A stretch of DNA of 64,000 bases. It comes from Mesorhizobium qingshengii (GTDB lineage Bacteria; Pseudomonadota; Alphaproteobacteria; Rhizobiales; Rhizobiaceae). Below the pieces are notes generated by a model that saw only the letters and a program-made list of their open reading frames with translations, did not search any database and was not told the DNA's origin. Positions 55,321 through 63,070 of the stretch are shown here, piece by piece (position 1 is the stretch's first letter; each line of letters begins with the position of its first letter). Made by a program: the position numbers and the translations under genes. Where the stretch lies: the NCBI RefSeq assembly GCF_027563465.1, contig NZ_JAPFQA010000003.1, forward strand, positions 248,001 through 312,000, in the 5' to 3' direction.

Positions 55321-56697
55321 TCAGGCCAGCGGCTTCAGCTCCTGGGCGATGGTGGGCAGCAGTTCCGAGACATTGGGGTGTATGTGCACGGCGCGCGCCA
55401 GCGTGTCGACAGGCGCCTTGGCGTACATCAGGTCGAGCACGCAATGCACCGCCTCGTCGCCACCGGGGCCGAGCACCGAACAGCCAAGGATCTCCCGCGT
55501 GTCGGCATCCACCAGGATCTTCATGAAGCCCTGCGTCTCGCCCTTTTCGACGGCGCGGCCGACGCGGGTCATCGGCCGCTGGCCGACCAGCGCGCGGCGG
55601 CCGGATTTCTTCACCGCGGCCTCGGTCATGCCGCAGCGGCCGAGCGGCGGGTCGATGTAGAGCGCATAGGCCTCGATGCGATCGCTGACCTTGCGCGGAT
55701 CGTTGTCGAGCAGGTTGGCGGCGACGATCTCGTAGTCGTTGTAGGAGGTATGGGTGAAGGCGCCCTTGCCGTTGCAGTCGCCCATCGCCCAGATGCCGGG
55801 CGCGCTGGTGCGCAACTGGTCGTCGACGGTGACGAAGCCGCGCTTGTCGACCTCGACGCCAGCCTTGTCGAGGCCGAGGTCGTCGGTGTTGGGCGTGCGC
55901 CCGAGCGCCAGCAGCACATGCGAGCCGACAGCCGGCGCCTTGCCGGCGGAGAAGGTGACGGCGATGTCCTTGCCCTGTTTGGCGAAAGCGATGTCGTCGG
56001 CGCCGACATGGACGGATATGCCTTCGTTTCCGAGGATCGACAGGATGGCAGCCGAGACGTCCTCGTCCTCGCGGCCGGTCAGGCGAGGGCTCTTTTCGAT
56101 GACGGTGACCTCGCTGCCGAAGCGGCGGAACATCTGCGCGAATTCGAGCGAGATGTAGCTGCCGCCGACGACGATCAGATGGCGCGGCAGCACGTCGAGA
56201 TCCATCATCGAGGAATTGGTCAGGTAGTCGATGTCGTGGATGCCCGGCAAATCGGGCACCGAGGCGCGGCCGCCGGTGTTGAGGAAGATCTTTTCGGCGG
56301 TCAGGAGGTCGTCGCCGACGCGCACCGTGTTGGCGGATTCGAAACGCGCATGGCCGCGATAGAGCGTGCATCCGTCCATGCCGGCAATCCAGGTCTCCAA
56401 CCCGGTGCGGGCGTCGTTCGACACCTTGTCCTTGCGCGCCTTGATCCTGGCATAATCGACGCCGACGGGGCCGCTGATCGTCACGCCATAGTCGGCGGCG
56501 CGGCGGGCGAGATGCGCGGCATAAGCGCTGGCGACCATGGTCTTGGTCGGCATGCAGCCGGCGTTGACGCAGGTGCCGCCGACCAGCTTGCGCTCGATCA
56601 GTGCCACGCGCATACCGGCGGCACTCAGCCGGTCGGCCAGCGGAGGGCCGGCCTGTCCGGCGCCGATGATTATGGCGTCGAAGGTTTTCGCCGTCAT
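55321..56697 (-). CDS. Pyridine nucleotide-disulfide oxidoreductase (mercuric-reductase-like)
   Basis: This 458-residue flavoprotein has the FAD site IIIGAGQAGPPLADRLS, the redox pair in GGTCVNAGCMPTKTM, the NAD site LIVVGGSYISLEFAQMFRRFGSEVTVIE, the second FAD contact IWAMGDCNGKGAFTHTSYND, and the dimer-interface His (HIHPNVSELLPTIAQEL). It lacks the N-terminal metal-binding domain and C-terminal Cys pair of MerA, so the acceptor is open. It overlaps the DUF4126 gene by 4 bases (ATGA) and is co-translated with it. Confidence 0.92.
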   Translation of the reverse strand: MTAKTFDAIIIGAGQAGPPLADRLSAAGMRVALIERKLVGGTCVNAGCMPTKTMVASAYAAHLARRAADYGVTISGPVGVDYARIKARKDKVSNDARTGLETWIAGMDGCTLYRGHARFESANTVRVGDDLLTAEKIFLNTGGRASVPDLPGIHDIDYLTNSSMMDLDVLPRHLIVVGGSYISLEFAQMFRRFGSEVTVIEKSPRLTGREDEDVSAAILSILGNEGISVHVGADDIAFAKQGKDIAVTFSAGKAPAVGSHVLLALGRTPNTDDLGLDKAGVEVDKRGFVTVDDQLRTSAPGIWAMGDCNGKGAFTHTSYNDYEIVAANLLDNDPRKVSDRIEAYALYIDPPLGRCGMTEAAVKKSGRRALVGQRPMTRVGRAVEKGETQGFMKILVDADTREILGCSVLGPGGDEAVHCVLDLMYAKAPVDTLARAVHIHPNVSELLPTIAQELKPLA

Positions 56698-57155
56698 GCC
56701 ACCGCCGCTACGATCAGCAGGCCGCCGATGATCGCCACCGCGTCCTCGATGAAGGCGGCGGGCGGATCCTTGCCGAAGGCAGCCGCCAGCCGGCCACGCA
56801 CCTCGGCGCCGCCCAGCGTGCCGATGACGGCGCCGATGGCGCCGGCGATCAGGCCGCCGATGGTGGCGCCACCAGTCGCGCCGATCACCGCGCCGGTGAA
56901 GGCGCCCATGATGACGCGGGCGCCGAACTGCTGCGGCACTTTGCGGCTCGGCGTCGACGGCAGCTGGTCGGTGACCAGCTCGACAATGGCCAGGATGGTG
57001 AAGATGCCGACAGCGGCCCAGTGACTCATGAAGCTCGCCCAGGTGCCGGCGACCGGCAGCCAACCGAGATAAGCGCCCCAGGCGACGGCGGCCGGCGCGG
57101 TCATGGCGCGAAGACCGGCAATGACGCCGATCAGGAGTGCGAGAACATACAGCAT
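56694..57155 (-). CDS. DUF4126-type membrane protein
   Basis: This 153-residue protein is mostly hydrophobic with several Gly-rich segments (MLYVLALLIGVIAGLRAMTAPAAVAWGAYLG; GAFTGAVIGATGGATIGGLIAGAIGAVIGTLGGAEVR) in the style of DUF4126. The Gly-rich helices resemble glycine-zipper packing. It precedes and overlaps the disulfide oxidoreductase gene, so the two may work together at the membrane. The function is unknown. Confidence 0.8.
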   Translation of the reverse strand: MLYVLALLIGVIAGLRAMTAPAAVAWGAYLGWLPVAGTWASFMSHWAAVGIFTILAIVELVTDQLPSTPSRKVPQQFGARVIMGAFTGAVIGATGGATIGGLIAGAIGAVIGTLGGAEVRGRLAAAFGKDPPAAFIEDAVAIIGGLLIVAAVA

Positions 57156-57339
57156 GGTTGATCCCCTCGATCCCGGGCCGGGACAGCTCGGAAAGAACAG
57201 GCTAGCATAGGCTTTGGATTTGACCAGCGCATGACTCCGAAAATCGGAATGGATTTTGCGCTCGATGCCGCGGTGACGCCGGCTCTTTCCCGTCCACTGC
57301 AAGTGTGCTTTGGCAATCACGTCAAATGGAGACACCGCC

Positions 57340-57897
57340 ATGGCTGGAAGCGAGCGCGTGAAGATGGCGACCGGGGAATGGTACACATGCCTCGATGACG
57401 AACTGGAGACACTGCGCGTCATCGCGCGCGACGCGGTTTTCGAGCATAATTCGCTGCCGCCACGACAGCGCGGAAACCTCGGGCCGGGCCTGAAAGCACT
57501 GCTCGGCGAGGTGGGTGAGGAGGCTCGCATCGAGGCGCCTTTCCACTGCGCCTATGGCTTCAACATCTTTCTCGGCAACGGCGTCTTTCTCAACGCCGGT
57601 TGCACCATCCTCGACACGGCGGCAGTGCGCATCGGCAGCGGAACCCTGCTTGGCCCGAATGTGCAGATCTATTGCGCCGAGCATCACAGGGAGGCCGCGG
57701 GGCGGCAAGCCGGGCTCGAAATCGCCAGGCCGGTCGACATCGGCGCCAATGCCTGGATCGGCGGCAGCGCCGTCATCCTCGGCGGCGTCCGCATCGGTGA
57801 GGGCGCCATCGTCGGTGCCGGTGCCGTGGTGACGCGCGACGTGCCCGACAACACCACCGTGGTCGGCAATCCGGCTAAGGCAATCAAGCGCAACTGA
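57340..57897 (+). CDS. Sugar O-acetyltransferase (maltose/galactoside acetyltransferase type)
   Basis: This 185-residue left-handed beta-helix protein has repeated hexapeptides: FLGNGVFLNAGCTILDTAAVRIGSGTLLGPNVQIYCAEHHRE with the catalytic His, then GANAWIGGSAVILGGVRIGEGAIVGAGAVVTRDVPDNTTVVGNPAKAI. It transfers acetyl from acetyl-CoA to a sugar hydroxyl. ATG 57340 is preceded by GGAGA. It stands alone, convergent with the GlxA-type regulator gene. Confidence 0.93.
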   Translation: MAGSERVKMATGEWYTCLDDELETLRVIARDAVFEHNSLPPRQRGNLGPGLKALLGEVGEEARIEAPFHCAYGFNIFLGNGVFLNAGCTILDTAAVRIGSGTLLGPNVQIYCAEHHREAAGRQAGLEIARPVDIGANAWIGGSAVILGGVRIGEGAIVGAGAVVTRDVPDNTTVVGNPAKAIKRN

Positions 57898-57902
57898 GCG
57901 GA

Positions 57903-58898
57903 TCAGGACGAAAGGGCGTGCGCCATGCGCTCGTCCTGATCGGCGCGCTGCGAGAATTCGCGCCGGTACTGCGCCGGCGACGTCCTGAGCCGGGCGGCGA
58001 AATGCTGGCGCAGCGACGTGGCGCTGCCGAAGCCGGCCTCGAAGGCCACGACGTCCATCGATTTCTCCGTTGCCTCCAGCAGCCGCTGCGCCAGTTCGAT
58101 CCGCTGGCTGGTCAGCCATTCGCCGAAACTGGTGCCGATCGATTTCTGGAAGCGGCGGGTGAAGGTCCGCCGTGTCAGGCCGGCGGCTTCGGCGACGCGG
58201 TCCAGGCTGTGCGTTTCGCCGAGCGTCGCGCGAACCGCGTCGAGGGCCTGGGTGAAGCGGTCGGCGTCCGCGCTCCTCGCCACCGGGTGCTCGATGAATT
58301 GCGCCTGCCCGCCTTGCCGATGCGGGGAAAGGACAATCTGGCGGGCGAGCCGAAGGGCGGCTTCCGCGCCATAGCGGGCGCGCACGATGTGGAGACAGCA
58401 GTCGAGGCCGGCGGCGACGCCAGCCGATGTCACGACGTCGCCATTGTCGACATAGAGCACCGAGGCATCGACAGCGATGTCGGGATGGAGTTTCTGCAGC
58501 CGCTCGGCATAGGCCCAGTGCGTCGCCGCGCCGCGCCCCGAAAGCAGCCCGGCCGCGGCGATGGCAAAGGTTCCCAGGCACAGGCCGACAATCAACGCGC
58601 CGCGCCGGTGCGCCTGGCGCAGCGCCTCCATCAGCAGCGGTGCCGGCGGCTCGGCGAGATGATGCCAGCTCGGGATGATGACGATATCGGCGCCGTCGAA
58701 CCCTTCGAGCCCGTGCGGCGCGGCAACGGTCAGTCCGGCCTCGGTGTGGACCGGGCCGGGCTTGCCCGCGCAGATGCGGAACTCGAAGCGCGGCAGGCCA
58801 AGCGCCGTCCTGTCCTCGCCGAACACCAGGCACGGCACGGAAAGATGGAACGGGCTGATGCCATCGAAGGCGAGGACGGCGATGATCGGGTCGGTCAT
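57903..58898 (-). CDS. GlxA-family AraC-type transcriptional regulator
   Basis: This 331-residue protein has an N-terminal DJ-1/PfpI-like domain (VLAFDGISPFHLSVPCLVFGEDRT; GLCLGTFAIAAAGLLSGRGAATHW, where the nucleophile-elbow Cys is present) and a C-terminal double HTH (ETHSLDRVAEAAGLTRRTFTRRFQKSIGTSFGEWLTSQRIELAQRLLE). It is divergent from a cysteine hydrolase gene and probably controls it through the inverted repeat between them. The inducer is unknown. Confidence 0.92.
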   Translation of the reverse strand: MTDPIIAVLAFDGISPFHLSVPCLVFGEDRTALGLPRFEFRICAGKPGPVHTEAGLTVAAPHGLEGFDGADIVIIPSWHHLAEPPAPLLMEALRQAHRRGALIVGLCLGTFAIAAAGLLSGRGAATHWAYAERLQKLHPDIAVDASVLYVDNGDVVTSAGVAAGLDCCLHIVRARYGAEAALRLARQIVLSPHRQGGQAQFIEHPVARSADADRFTQALDAVRATLGETHSLDRVAEAAGLTRRTFTRRFQKSIGTSFGEWLTSQRIELAQRLLEATEKSMDVVAFEAGFGSATSLRQHFAARLRTSPAQYRREFSQRADQDERMAHALSS

Positions 58899-58925
58899 GG
58901 GTGTTTCCGGCAATTGAATGCGGAT

Positions 58926-58960
58926 TGTCCCAATTCTTGCGAATGATGTCAATCGGGACA
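58926..58960. promoter_or_regulatory. Inverted repeat between the GlxA-type regulator and the cysteine hydrolase gene
   Basis: TGTCCCAATT (58926-58935) and AATCGGGACA (58951-58960) form arms matching at 9 of 10 positions, with centres 25 bases apart. This is a plausible operator for the AraC-type regulator, in the 127-base divergent intergenic region. Confidence 0.55.
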
Positions 58961-59025
58961 CTTTTGGCTGTCCGGCCATCCGCCTATTTTCGGCCCATCG
59001 CATTCAAGCCGAAAAGGAGAACACC

Positions 59026-59670
59026 ATGTCTGCCCCAGTCAACACCACGCCGCGCCGGGCGCTGATCGTCGTCGATGTCCAGAACGACTATGACGGCGGC
59101 AACCTGGCCATCCAGCACCCGCCATTTCGCGACAGCGTCGTCAATGTGGCGCGAGCCATGGACGCGGCGGCGGCGGCCGGCGTCAAGGTGGTGGTCGTCA
59201 AGCAGATGGCGCCCGAGACGTCGCCGATCTTCGCCAGGGGCAGCCATGGCGGCGAACTGCATCCCGAGATCGCCAGGCGCGGCCGCGACCATTATGTCGA
59301 GAAGCTGCTGCCCTCCGCCTTCACCGGGACCGATCTCGAGGACTGGCTGCGCGCCAATGCCATCGATACGATCACGGTCGTCGGCTACATGACGCACAAT
59401 TGCGACCTGTCGACCATCATCCACGCCGTGCATATGGGCTTTGCGGTGGAATTCCTGTCCGACGCCACCGGCTCGGTGCCTTATGCCAACAGCGCCGGCT
59501 ATGCCTCGGCCGAGGAGATCCATCGCGTGGTGACGATCATCCTGCAGTCGCGCTTCGCGGCCGTGCTGAAGACCGCCGAATGGGTCGAGTGCCTGAACAC
59601 CGGCACCCTGCCGGAACGCGACACGATCCATGCGTCCAACCAGCGGGCGCTGGCACGCAACGCGGCATAG
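59026..59670 (+). CDS. Isochorismatase-family cysteine hydrolase
   Basis: This 214-residue protein has the family triad: Asp in ALIVVDVQNDYDGG, Lys in the HYVEKLLPSAFTGTDLEDWL region, and Cys in VVGYMTHNCDLSTIIHAVHMG. It hydrolyses an amide or ester such as a nicotinamide or N-carbamoyl compound. ATG 59026 follows AAGGAGA. Divergent from a GlxA-type regulator, it is likely induced by its substrate. A terminator follows 16 bases after the stop. Confidence 0.92.
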   Translation: MSAPVNTTPRRALIVVDVQNDYDGGNLAIQHPPFRDSVVNVARAMDAAAAAGVKVVVVKQMAPETSPIFARGSHGGELHPEIARRGRDHYVEKLLPSAFTGTDLEDWLRANAIDTITVVGYMTHNCDLSTIIHAVHMGFAVEFLSDATGSVPYANSAGYASAEEIHRVVTIILQSRFAAVLKTAEWVECLNTGTLPERDTIHASNQRALARNAA

Positions 59671-59686
59671 AACCTCTTGAAACAAG

Positions 59687-59716
59687 AAAGGCGCCGCATC
59701 GCTGCGGCGCCTTTTT
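59687..59716. terminator. Bidirectional rho-independent terminator
   Basis: GGCGCCGCA and TGCGGCGCC form a 9-bp stem with loop TCGC, followed by five T's on the plus strand and, read the other way, by TTTC. It separates the convergent cysteine hydrolase and fhs genes. Confidence 0.88.
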
Positions 59717-59736
59717 GTTGCCGAGACGGCAAGATC

Positions 59737-61416
59737 TCAGAACAGGCCTTCGATCTGGCCGGCCTCGTTGAGGAAGATCTTCTCCGAGGACGGCGCCTTG
59801 GGCAGGCCGGGCATGGTCATGACCTCGCCGCAGATGATGACGACGAAACCGGCGCCGGCCGACAGCCGGACCTCGCGCACCGGCACGGTGTGGCCGGTCG
59901 GCGCGCCGCGCAGGTTCGGGTCGGTCGAGAAGGAGTACTGCGTCTTGGCCATGCAGACCGGCAGGTGGCCATAGCCGGCTTCTTCCCAGGCCTTCAACTG
60001 GTCGCGCACCGACTTGTCGGCGATCGCCTCGGAGCCGCGATAGATACGCTGGACGATGGTGTTGATCTTCTCGAACAGCGGCATGGCGTCGGGATAGAGC
60101 GGCGCGAACTGCGAGGCGCCGGATTCGGCCAGCGCCACCACCTTGTTGGCGAGATCCTCGATGCCGGCCGAGCCCTTGGCCCAGTGCTTGCACAGGATCG
60201 CTTCCTCACCCATCGAGGCGACATAGTCCTTCATCGCCTGGATTTCGGCGTCGGTGTCGGAATAGAAGTGGTTGATGGCGACCACCGCCGGCACGCCGAA
60301 CTGGCGGATGTTCTCGATGTGGCGGCCGAGGTTGGCGCAGCCCTTCTTCACCGCCTCGACGTTTTCCTTGCCGAGGTCTTCCTTCTTGACGCCGCCATTC
60401 ATCTTCATGGCGCGCACGGTGGCGACGATGACCGCCGCCGCCGGCTTCAGGCCGGCCTTGCGGCACTTGATGTCGAAGAACTTTTCGGCGCCCAGGTCGG
60501 CGCCGAAGCCGGCTTCGGTGACGACATAGTCCGCCAGTTTCAACGCCGTCGTGGTGGCGACGACCGAGTTGCAGCCATGCGCGATGTTGGCGAACGGGCC
60601 GCCATGGACGAAGGCCGGGTTGTTCTCCAGCGTCTGCACCAGATTGGGCTGCATCGCGTCCTTGAGCAGAACGGCCATGGCGCCGTCGGCCTTGAGGTCG
60701 CGGGCGTAGACCGGCGACTTGTCGCGGCGATAGGCGACGATGATGTCACCGAGGCGCTTTTCGAGATCCTTCAGGTCGGTGGACAGGCACAGGATGGCCA
60801 TGACTTCCGAGGCGACAGTGATGTCGAAGCCGGCCTCGCGCGGGAAGCCGTTGGCGACGCCGCCGAGCGAGCAGATGATCTCGCGCAAAGCGCGGTCGTT
60901 CATGTCCATGACGCGGCGCCAGACGACGCGGCGGGTGTCGATGCCGAGCTCATTGCCCCAGTAGATGTGGTTGTCGATCAGCGCCGACAAAAGGTTGTGC
61001 GCCGTGGTGATGGCGTGGAAGTCGCCGGTGAAGTGGAGGTTCATGTCCTCCATCGGCACGACCTGCGCGTAACCGCCGCCGGCGGCACCGCCCTTGACGC
61101 CGAAATTCGGTCCGAGCGAGGCCTCGCGGATGCAGACGATCGCCTTCTTGCCGATGCGGTTGAGGCCGTCACCGAGGCCGACCGTGGTGGTCGTCTTGCC
61201 TTCGCCGGCAGGCGTCGGATTGATGGCGGTGACGAGGATCAGCTTGCCGTCCTTGTTGCCCTTCACCGACTTGATGAACTCGGCGGAAATCTTGGCCTTG
61301 TCGTGGCCGTAGGGCAGCAGGTGTTCGGTCGGGATGCCGATCTTGGCGCCGATCTCCTGGATCTGCTTCTTCTTGGCGGCGCGCGCGATCTCGATGTCGG
61401 ACTTCACTTCGGCCAT
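59737..61416 (-). CDS. fhs: Formate-tetrahydrofolate ligase
   Basis: Fhs makes 10-formyltetrahydrofolate from formate, THF and ATP. The 559-residue protein is of full family length and has the P-loop [24 protein letters not shown] (about residues 58-81), then [64 protein letters not shown] ([19 protein letters not shown]) and [19 protein letters not shown]. All are family signatures. RBS AGAGGAAAG precedes ATG 61416. It feeds one-carbon units into purine, formate or methanol-type metabolism. Confidence 0.97.
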   Translation of the reverse strand: MAEVKSDIEIARAAKKKQIQEIGAKIGIPTEHLLPYGHDKAKISAEFIKSVKGNKDGKLILVTAINPTPAGEGKTTTTVGLGDGLNRIGKKAIVCIREASLGPNFGVKGGAAGGGYAQVVPMEDMNLHFTGDFHAITTAHNLLSALIDNHIYWGNELGIDTRRVVWRRVMDMNDRALREIICSLGGVANGFPREAGFDITVASEVMAILCLSTDLKDLEKRLGDIIVAYRRDKSPVYARDLKADGAMAVLLKDAMQPNLVQTLENNPAFVHGGPFANIAHGCNSVVATTTALKLADYVVTEAGFGADLGAEKFFDIKCRKAGLKPAAAVIVATVRAMKMNGGVKKEDLGKENVEAVKKGCANLGRHIENIRQFGVPAVVAINHFYSDTDAEIQAMKDYVASMGEEAILCKHWAKGSAGIEDLANKVVALAESGASQFAPLYPDAMPLFEKINTIVQRIYRGSEAIADKSVRDQLKAWEEAGYGHLPVCMAKTQYSFSTDPNLRGAPTGHTVPVREVRLSAGAGFVVIICGEVMTMPGLPKAPSSEKIFLNEAGQIEGLF

Positions 61417-61779
61417 GACGGCTTTCCTCTGGATTGGACGGTGGAGGGGACGGGTTTGATCTCTATTGCAAGCAGGTTGAAACCGGGCGCGGGCGCACAG
61501 GCATGTTCTAACCCTGTCGCTGCCGCGGCGTCAACTTGCATGCAACTATGTTTCCTGTGAAGAAAATTCCTCTGCGGCGGCCGACCTGCCATCGGTTCTT
61601 TCTGCTCCGCTTGCCGCGCCGTATAGAAGCCAGAGCAGAGGCGCTTCCGCCGTCTCAAAACAGCCGCACAATGCACGGAATGCGACAGAAGCGACGGCGC
61701 AAATTCGCCATCGCCCGGGCCTGAAGCGCATCGCGCCTGATCGGGTTCAGGCTATGTGCTTCAGGTCTTTGTCTTTGGG
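61417..61779. other. Intergenic region upstream of fhs
   Basis: About 360 bases without a supported gene. It must contain the fhs promoter. Short frames on both strands lack ribosome sites and homology features. No riboswitch was recognised. Confidence 0.5.
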
Positions 61780-61821
61780 CATGTCGTTCTCCCAAAGCCG
61801 AGGTCGCTTTTGGGCGACATG
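61780..61821. repeat. Rhizobial intergenic palindrome (copy 3)
   Basis: CATGTCG (61780-61786) pairs with CGACATG (61815-61821), and CCCAAA (61791-61796) with TTTGGG (61809-61814). The style matches repeats I associate with Mesorhizobium intergenic regions. It lies just past the DUF2333 stop. Confidence 0.65.
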
Positions 61822-61838
61822 TATTGGGCTGAACAGCG

Positions 61839-62963
61839 TTACTGCATCAGGACGTTGCTGATTTCGACCATGTTGGAGCGCACCCTGAGCACGTAGAAAC
61901 CCATCGTCGTCAGGTGCGTCGGCAACAGCCAGCCGTCCTCACGGCCATTGGCGATGATGAAGGGCTGGATCTTCAGGGCCGAGACGAACTGCGAGTCCAT
62001 CGTGTCCCACAGGCTCTGCAGGTGCTTTTCCTTGATGACGTCCTCGAAATCGGCCTGGGCGCCCTTCATCAGGCCGTAATAGGCGTAGAGCTGGCCATAG
62101 GCGAACCAGTAGCGGTCGTCGGCGCGGAAGTCGAACCAGCCGTCATTGTGGTTCTCGGCGCGCTCCTTGAGGATCGCCGACGTTGAGCCGATGTCCGACG
62201 ATATGCGATCGATATACTGCTTCAGATTGTCGGCGCGGGCATCGAAGGCGGCCTGGCAGGTGGCGAGCCGGGCGTTGAAGGAACGCAGCATGCGCACGGC
62301 GTCGCGATAATAGCTCGGCGTCGGCGTCTTCGGACCGAACGGGCTCAGGCCGAAATACCAGGTCTCCTCGTCGAACTGCAGATTGCCGCGGGCATTCTGC
62401 AGATCGTTGTCGATCTGCGAGGTGGTGCGCACGCGGCCGAGATTGTCGGCAAGCTCGGTCGCCGTGCGCCGCACCGCCTGGTTGATGCCGCGCTGGAACG
62501 AAGCCTTGTTGTCCATCCACGGCGTGTGGTCCCAGTCGATGCCGAACAGGCCGACCTTGTAGAGGATCATCGACGAGATCCAGGCATTTTGGTTGACATT
62601 GAAGTCGGTGAGGTCGGCCGCCACCTGGGCGATACCGGAATTTCCGCAGGTCTTGGCTGTATCGGTACCGGCGCCGGCGGCGACTTGTTCGCCGGCGGAG
62701 ATGTTGCGTTTCTCGAAGCTGTAAGTGTCTGGATAGTTCGGGTTGAAATTGTTCCACCACTGCGTGGCGTAGAAGAAATTGGCGTACAGGCCGATCAATA
62801 CCAGCAGAGCCAGGCCGACCGCGGCCTTCAGGATCCAGCCGCGCTGCGTGTACCAGCGCCCGGCCCACATGAACGGCCACAGGATGACGCCGACGAGCAG
62901 GCCGATGCCGCGGCCAATCCATTGGAAAATCCGGGTGAAGAAGTTCACGATCGGATCAAGCAT
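61839..62963 (-). CDS. DUF2333-family membrane protein
   Basis: This 374-residue protein has two N-terminal hydrophobic segments (IGLLVGVILWPFMWAGRWY and LKAAVGLALLVLIGLYANFFYA), then a large soluble part containing FNVNQNAWISSMILYKVGLFGIDWDHTPWMDNKASFQRGINQAVRRTATELADNLGRVRTTSQIDNDLQNARGNLQFDEETWYFG, typical of DUF2333. It is an inner-membrane protein of unknown role. A second hypothetical gene lies upstream in the same direction, separated by paired hairpins. Confidence 0.85.
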   Translation of the reverse strand: MLDPIVNFFTRIFQWIGRGIGLLVGVILWPFMWAGRWYTQRGWILKAAVGLALLVLIGLYANFFYATQWWNNFNPNYPDTYSFEKRNISAGEQVAAGAGTDTAKTCGNSGIAQVAADLTDFNVNQNAWISSMILYKVGLFGIDWDHTPWMDNKASFQRGINQAVRRTATELADNLGRVRTTSQIDNDLQNARGNLQFDEETWYFGLSPFGPKTPTPSYYRDAVRMLRSFNARLATCQAAFDARADNLKQYIDRISSDIGSTSAILKERAENHNDGWFDFRADDRYWFAYGQLYAYYGLMKGAQADFEDVIKEKHLQSLWDTMDSQFVSALKIQPFIIANGREDGWLLPTHLTTMGFYVLRVRSNMVEISNVLMQ

Positions 62964-62982
62964 GGCGATGTCACCCCTCAAA

Positions 62983-63025
62983 GCATGATGCCAAAAAGTT
63001 ACAGACTTTTTGGATAACATCATGC
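62983..63025. repeat. Imperfect hairpin between the two hypothetical genes
   Basis: GCATGATG plus CCAAAAAGT (62983-62999) pairs with ACTTTTTGG and CATCATGC (63005-63025), with four unpaired bases in the second arm. Same general repeat style as the elements near 46.4 kb and 61.8 kb. Confidence 0.6.
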
Positions 63026-63040
63026 GCCAAAACAACAAGT

Positions 63041-63070
63041 TAGAACGAAATGACGGCTCATTTCGTTCTA
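63041..63070. repeat. Perfect 13-bp hairpin at the stop of the 63068 gene
   Basis: TAGAACGAAATGA (63041-63053) and TCATTTCGTTCTA (63058-63070) form a perfect stem with loop CGGC. It takes in the stop codon of the upstream hypothetical gene and may end or stabilise its transcript. Confidence 0.65.

Noticed and set aside
59677..61560. 627-codon open frame antisense to fhs
   Set aside because: The opposite strand encodes formate-tetrahydrofolate ligase with every expected motif; the antisense product is low complexity.
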